Part shown: one piece after another, positions 6,845 to 10,209 of the stretch
Position numbering within the stretch: position 1 is the first letter of the stretch
Layout: each line of letters opens with the position of its first letter
Origin: UBA10427 sp003500135
GTDB lineage: Bacteria; Bacteroidota; Bacteroidia; Cytophagales; Cyclobacteriaceae
Reading direction: 5' to 3'
Assembly: GCA_963966275.1 (NCBI GenBank)
Contig: CAWZYQ010000139.1
Coordinates: 1 to 10,209 of the forward strand
Length of the DNA: 10,209 nucleotides
Made by a program: the position numbers and the translations under genes
Notes under the pieces: generated by a model
Told to the model about the DNA's origin: nothing
The model's input: the letters and a program-made list of their open reading frames with translations, nothing else
Database searches by the model: none

Positions 6845-8056
6845 ATGAAAACTTACCTCATACCGACATTTAGAAGGAGGACAGCATTCCTTTTCTGCCT
6901 TTTACTCCTTCCATTTACTTCTTTACTTGCCCAAACGCTTCAAGGCACTCTTGTGGATAGCCTTACCGGAGAGCCTGTTGGGTTTGCGCACATCTATTCC
7001 AAATCACGTGATTTTGGTACTATTAGCAATGAACAGGGCAAATTTGAGTTGAAGCCTTATGCCCAATCAGATTCATTCTATATTTCACATGTGAACTACC
7101 AACCGGTATTTATTACGGCAGCGCCTGGAGATAGTGTGACGATCGCGTTAAAACCGGATGTCCGCATATTGGACGCTGTGGTTATCGACCAGGAAGCCAT
7201 AGAAATAGCCACTGATGTATATGAGCAGCTTAAAAATGCACCCTTATTTTACGGGAAATCGTTTTACCGACAGATCACGATAGTAGATGAAGACCCAATT
7301 GAATTTGCGGAGGTATTTTATGATATTTCTTATAAAACCACCGGCATACAGGAAGTAAAAATTGACCAGGCACGTTTTGCCCGAAAACGAGACAAATTGT
7401 TTCAATTCGTAAATTTTTCCTATTTCACGAATGCAATGACTTTGATATCGGATTCGCTTTCATTGATCAAAATTCCTTTTTCTAAAGTCTTTGATGATTA
7501 TATCTACAGCATTACAGAAAAATATATTAAAGATGGCGACACCTACGTACGGGTGAAGTGCACACCCCCAAAAATCACTATACCTTCCGATACGGCCGAC
7601 TTATACGTAGGGAGCGGGTTTTTGTACAACCTAACCGACCGTGGATTAATGGAATGGCACTACCATATCAAGCATGGATTCGGGGCCGATCAATTCGAAA
7701 ATGATACCTACAAGGCCTATAACCCGGAGCATTTCTTTTACTTCAATTTCACAACGATCGGTGGAAAAACATTTCTGGACCATATCAGAATCGAATACTA
7801 CTTCGACTTTGGGAACAATGACGAAACATCCAGGGTAAAAGTAGTTTCCAATGCTATCATTTATGAAAAAAATGCCAAACCACACAAAAAGCTCTACGAA
7901 CCCGGGTTGGAAAATTCGAATATCAAACACATCAGAAAGGCCAAATACCGGCCCCGCTTCTGGCGTGAAAATCCTGTAATTACCCTGACCCCGAAAGAAG
8001 CCGCCACTATCGCTACTTTCGAAAAAGAGAACGCTTTCGGCAGCTACTTCAAATAA
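6845..8056 (+). CDS. Exported protein with CarboxypepD_reg-like domain
   Basis: The 403-residue protein has a signal peptide (about 1-30, basic RRRR region then a hydrophobic core ending LLAQ). Residues 31-113 form a carboxypeptidase regulatory-like beta sandwich: LQGTLVDSLTGEPVGFAHI, then GTISNEQGKFEL, ISHVNY and LKPDVRILDAVVI. This module is used in Bacteroidota at the front of TonB-dependent receptors and other envelope proteins, but here no plug or barrel follows. The rest (about 118-403) is rich in aromatic strands, with PLFYGKSFYRQ at 133-143, a stretch found, as I recall, in a group of 'carboxypeptidase-like regulatory domain' proteins of unknown role. There is no T9SS tail, so a periplasmic or outer-membrane location is likely. 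No clear promoter is seen in the 82 bases upstream. The gene is AT-rich compared with dnaG, 54 bases further on. Confidence 0.88.
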   Translation: MKTYLIPTFRRRTAFLFCLLLLPFTSLLAQTLQGTLVDSLTGEPVGFAHIYSKSRDFGTISNEQGKFELKPYAQSDSFYISHVNYQPVFITAAPGDSVTIALKPDVRILDAVVIDQEAIEIATDVYEQLKNAPLFYGKSFYRQITIVDEDPIEFAEVFYDISYKTTGIQEVKIDQARFARKRDKLFQFVNFSYFTNAMTLISDSLSLIKIPFSKVFDDYIYSITEKYIKDGDTYVRVKCTPPKITIPSDTADLYVGSGFLYNLTDRGLMEWHYHIKHGFGADQFENDTYKAYNPEHFFYFNFTTIGGKTFLDHIRIEYYFDFGNNDETSRVKVVSNAIIYEKNAKPHKKLYEPGLENSNIKHIRKAKYRPRFWRENPVITLTPKEAATIATFEKENAFGSYFK

Positions 8057-8098
8057 TCATTCATTCCGTATGCCCGATAATTCTTTCGCAATAATCCT

Positions 8099-8106
8099 TA
8101 ATTTTG
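8099..8106 (+). promoter_or_regulatory. Candidate -7 element immediately upstream of dnaG
   Basis: TAATTTTG matches the Bacteroidota -7 consensus TAnnTTTG and ends four bases before the dnaG ATG at 8111. Transcription would begin at or within a base or two of the start codon, giving a leaderless mRNA. No TTTG -33 element sits at the expected 8076-8079 (the bases there are GATA), so this could be a weak promoter or chance. Confidence 0.35.
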
Positions 8107-8110
8107 CATC

Positions 8111-10033
8111 ATGCGCCTAAGCAACAAAACGATTGAGGAAGTAAAGAACCGGATTGACATTGTCGATGTGATCGGGGATTTTGTACAGCTCAAAAAAGCC
8201 GGGAGGAATTTCCGTGCCCTTTCCCCCTTTACCAACGAAAAGACGCCTTCCTTTTTCGTAGTGCCCCATAAAGAGATCTATAAGGATTTCAGCTCGGGAA
8301 AAGCCGGTGATGCCATCCATTTTGTGATGGAGTACGATGGACTGAGCTACCCCGATGCGATCGTTTACCTGGCCAAAAAGTATGGCATTGAAGTGGAGCA
8401 GGAAGAGCAGACGGATGAACAGATGGAAGCTCAAAATGAGCGGGAGAGCCTGTTTATCATCAGTAACTTTGCTAAAGACCACTTTGTACACAACCTGTGG
8501 GAAACAGAGGAAGGCCGGTCGATAGGGCTGAGCTATTTTCACGAAAGGGGTTTTAAAGACGATACCATAAAAAAATTCGAGCTGGGCTATAGCCTCGACG
8601 AATGGCACAATCTGGAGGAGACAGCCGGTAAAAAAGGTTACAACACCGGGCTGCTCGAAAAAACCGGTCTGGTAGTCGTAAAAGACGACAAACACTACGA
8701 CCGCTTCCGGGGCCGTGTGATGTTCCCTATCCACAATGCTACCGGAAAGGCCATTGCTTTTGGCGCCCGCATATTGACGAAGGACAAAAAACAGCCTAAA
8801 TACCTCAACTCGCCCGAAACGGACATCTACCACAAAAGTGATGTGCTGTACGGGCTGTTTCAGGCGAAGCGGGCCATCCGGCAGGAAGACAACTGCTACC
8901 TGGTGGAAGGCTACACGGATGTGATCAGCATGCACCAGGCGGGCATCGAAAACGTGGTTTCTTCGTCGGGAACCGCACTTACCGAAAACCAGATCCGCCT
9001 CATCCGACGTCATACCGAAAACATCACCGTACTGTTCGATGGTGATGAAGCGGGGATCAGGGCCTCCATGCGCGGCATCGATATGATCCTGAAAGAAGGC
9101 ATGAAGGTGCGCTGCGTGGTGTTTCCCGAAGGTGAAGACCCTGATAGCTATGCCCGAAAACTGGGCGCTATGAACTACAGGGCCTACCTGGAAGAAGAGC
9201 GTCAGGACTTCATCACTTTCAAGGCCAGGCTTTTGCTGAAAGGCACCCAGAACGACCCCATTAAAAAGGCCGATACGATCGTGAGTATTGTGCAAAGCAT
9301 TTCTATCGTGCCCGATCCGGTGGCGCGTTCGGTGTACCTGAAGGAGACGAGCAATATTCTCGACATCGAAGAGTCAGTGCTGATTGCCGAACTGAACAAA
9401 ATACTGATCCAAAAGCGACACGAAGACCGCCGCGATGCCCAGCACAAAGAAAAGCAGGCGCCCGATACCGGGGAACTGGTAGAACAGGTAAAAGAAAGCG
9501 TAAGGGAACAAAAGGTTGATCCGGTGTTTGTGCAGGAACAAGAGTGCATCAGGCTGCTTGTGAATTACGGCTTTAACGAAGTAGAGGAAGAATATAAACT
9601 CTATGACCACTATCTAGAAGAATTGGAGGGCATCGAATTCCAGACACCGGTTTTTCAGGAAATCCTCGAGCTTTTCAGACAAAAAATTGAGTCAGGCAAC
9701 ATTCCTGATCCGGACGACTTTTTTAAGGATAGTCCTGAACACATAAAAAAGACCCTGATCCACCTGGTGAGTGAACAACACGAAGTAAGTGAAAACTGGC
9801 AGCGATACCATATTTACATTCCCAAAGAAGAAGAATTGATCACCAACGCAGTATATGCCAATTTACTGCGACTGAAATTCAGGAAAATACGAACCCTGCT
9901 AGAGAAAAACCGGGACTCCATAAAGGAAGCGCAGGAAGAAGAAAAGCTTACCGAGCTGATGCGGATTAACATGGAGCTGAAAAAAGCCGAAATGGAGTAT
10001 GCCAAACCGCTGGGTATCGTGATTAGTTCATGA
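8111..10033 (+). CDS. dnaG: DNA primase DnaG, zinc ligands replaced
   Basis: DnaG makes the RNA primers for replication on DnaB-unwound template. The 640-residue protein has the family order: an N-terminal CHC2-like domain (about 1-100), RNA-polymerase core and Toprim domains (about 115-430), and a long C-terminal helicase-binding region rich in helix (about 440-640). Core motifs are intact: RFRGRVMFP at 198-206, FGARILTK at 217-224, Toprim LVEGYTD with Glu266, LFDGDEAG with Asp310 and Asp312, and EDPDSY with Asp343 and Asp345. The finger is unusual: where typical primases have Cys-x2-His and Cys-x2-Cys, this one has S38, T41, D59 and S62, while flanking residues (NEKTPSF, GKAGDAI) are kept. 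The start ATG gives the usual TIEEVKNRIDIVDVIGDF opening. The catalytic part looks GC-richer than the C-terminal part and the upstream gene. Confidence 0.97.
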   Translation: MRLSNKTIEEVKNRIDIVDVIGDFVQLKKAGRNFRALSPFTNEKTPSFFVVPHKEIYKDFSSGKAGDAIHFVMEYDGLSYPDAIVYLAKKYGIEVEQEEQTDEQMEAQNERESLFIISNFAKDHFVHNLWETEEGRSIGLSYFHERGFKDDTIKKFELGYSLDEWHNLEETAGKKGYNTGLLEKTGLVVVKDDKHYDRFRGRVMFPIHNATGKAIAFGARILTKDKKQPKYLNSPETDIYHKSDVLYGLFQAKRAIRQEDNCYLVEGYTDVISMHQAGIENVVSSSGTALTENQIRLIRRHTENITVLFDGDEAGIRASMRGIDMILKEGMKVRCVVFPEGEDPDSYARKLGAMNYRAYLEEERQDFITFKARLLLKGTQNDPIKKADTIVSIVQSISIVPDPVARSVYLKETSNILDIEESVLIAELNKILIQKRHEDRRDAQHKEKQAPDTGELVEQVKESVREQKVDPVFVQEQECIRLLVNYGFNEVEEEYKLYDHYLEELEGIEFQTPVFQEILELFRQKIESGNIPDPDDFFKDSPEHIKKTLIHLVSEQHEVSENWQRYHIYIPKEEELITNAVYANLLRLKFRKIRTLLEKNRDSIKEAQEEEKLTELMRINMELKKAEMEYAKPLGIVISS

Positions 10034-10080
10034 GTTCAGGGGTAGAATTAGTTCAGGGTTCAGAAGTTCAGTAGTTCAGG
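10026..10080 (+). repeat. Short interspersed GTTCA(G) repeats
   Basis: Six copies of GTTCA, most followed by G, start at 10026, 10034, 10051, 10058, 10066 and 10074. The first lies in the last two sense codons of dnaG (AGT TCA) before the TGA at 10031-10033. Spacing is irregular (7-17 bases). No coding potential was seen. Degenerate GTTCAG-type runs between genes are familiar to me from Cytophagales genomes, but their origin and role are unknown. Confidence 0.7.
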
Positions 10081-10108
10081 GGTGGGTTGATGGTTGAAAG
10101 AACTTCTT

Positions 10109-10136
10109 GCTCGAAGCTCGAAGCTGGAGGCTGGAA
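10109..10136 (+). repeat. Four tandem copies of a 7-base unit GCTSGAR
   Basis: Consecutive units are GCTCGAA, GCTCGAA, GCTGGAG and GCTGGAA, a perfect 7-base period with substitutions at two positions. The array is flanked by two copies of GGGTTGAT at 10084-10091 and 10137-10144. No coding frame or hairpin function is evident. Confidence 0.75.
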
Positions 10137-10156
10137 GGGTTGATAGTTTAACAGTT

Positions 10157-10209
10157 TGTATATATCAAATAAAAAGGGGACCACATTTCAATTGAAAAGT
10201 ATACCACTT
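10157..10209. mobile_element. Possible terminal repeats of an IS21-like insertion sequence (partial)
   Basis: Two 20-base direct repeats lie at 10165-10184 (TCAAATAAAAAGGGGACCAC) and 10188-10207 (TCAATTGAAAAGTATACCAC). They match at 15 of 20 positions and their starts are 23 bases apart. IS21-family elements carry several such spaced transposase-binding repeats inside each end, and their tips begin with TG. Here TGTATATATC begins at 10157, eight bases before the first repeat, so the element tip may be there. No transposase gene is in the window, so the assignment is tentative. Confidence 0.33.

Noticed and set aside
8117..9295. Long minus-strand open frame (392 codons) opposite dnaG
   Set aside because: It is fully antisense to a well-supported primase gene, and its translation has no recognisable domain; it is a by-product of the GC-rich codon pattern of dnaG.
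10186..10197. Perfect 12-base palindrome TTTCAATTGAAA as an operator
   Set aside because: It overlaps the junction between and start of the two spaced direct repeats and is better explained as part of that repeat structure; no regulated gene is visible.

Overview
The window looks like chromosomal DNA of a Bacteroidota bacterium, most likely Cytophagales-like. Four things point there. A secreted protease carries a C-terminal type IX secretion (T9SS) sorting domain. Several signal peptides end in the A-Q pattern common in this phylum. Promoter elements match the Bacteroidota form TTTG-N19-TAnnTTTG. DnaG and Mrp both have the ligand-poor sequence form I associate with this phylum. This is recognition from the sequence only; no database search was run.

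Left part (1-5896), all leftward. Reading in the direction of transcription, it begins with mrp (Mrp/NBP35 Fe-S ATPase), nfu (NifU-like Fe-S scaffold) and a 726-residue secreted M43 metalloprotease with a T9SS tail, separated by 21 and 13 bases and so probably one operon. After a 163-base gap with a candidate promoter come ddl (D-alanine--D-alanine ligase), a membrane-anchored three-PASTA protein 14 bases later, and the beginning of a secreted protein that overlaps the PASTA gene by four bases and runs off the left edge. The second group joins cytoplasmic peptidoglycan precursor synthesis to an envelope PASTA protein and an exported product.

Middle and right part (5897-10033), all rightward. 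A divergent intergenic region holds the best promoter in the window (6053-6083). It precedes a 215-residue exported protein of unknown function, a 403-residue exported protein with one CarboxypepD_reg-like domain, and dnaG (primase). In DnaG all four zinc ligands of the CHC2 finger are replaced, while the Toprim catalytic acids are intact. A TAnnTTTG element lies so close to the dnaG ATG that a leaderless transcript is possible.

Right edge (10026-10209). Non-coding, repeat-rich DNA: six copies of GTTCA starting inside the last dnaG codons, four tandem copies of a 7-base GCTSGAR unit, then two 20-base direct repeats 23 bases apart that resemble the repeated transposase-binding sites at IS21-family ends. 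An insertion sequence may begin here and continue beyond the window.

Most of the window is ordinary housekeeping and envelope content. The points most worth a second look are the zinc-ligand-free primase, the Mrp protein without its C-terminal CxxC, the TTG-started gene missed by ATG-based ORF calling, and the possible IS end at the right edge. I did not find a convincing new multi-gene system.
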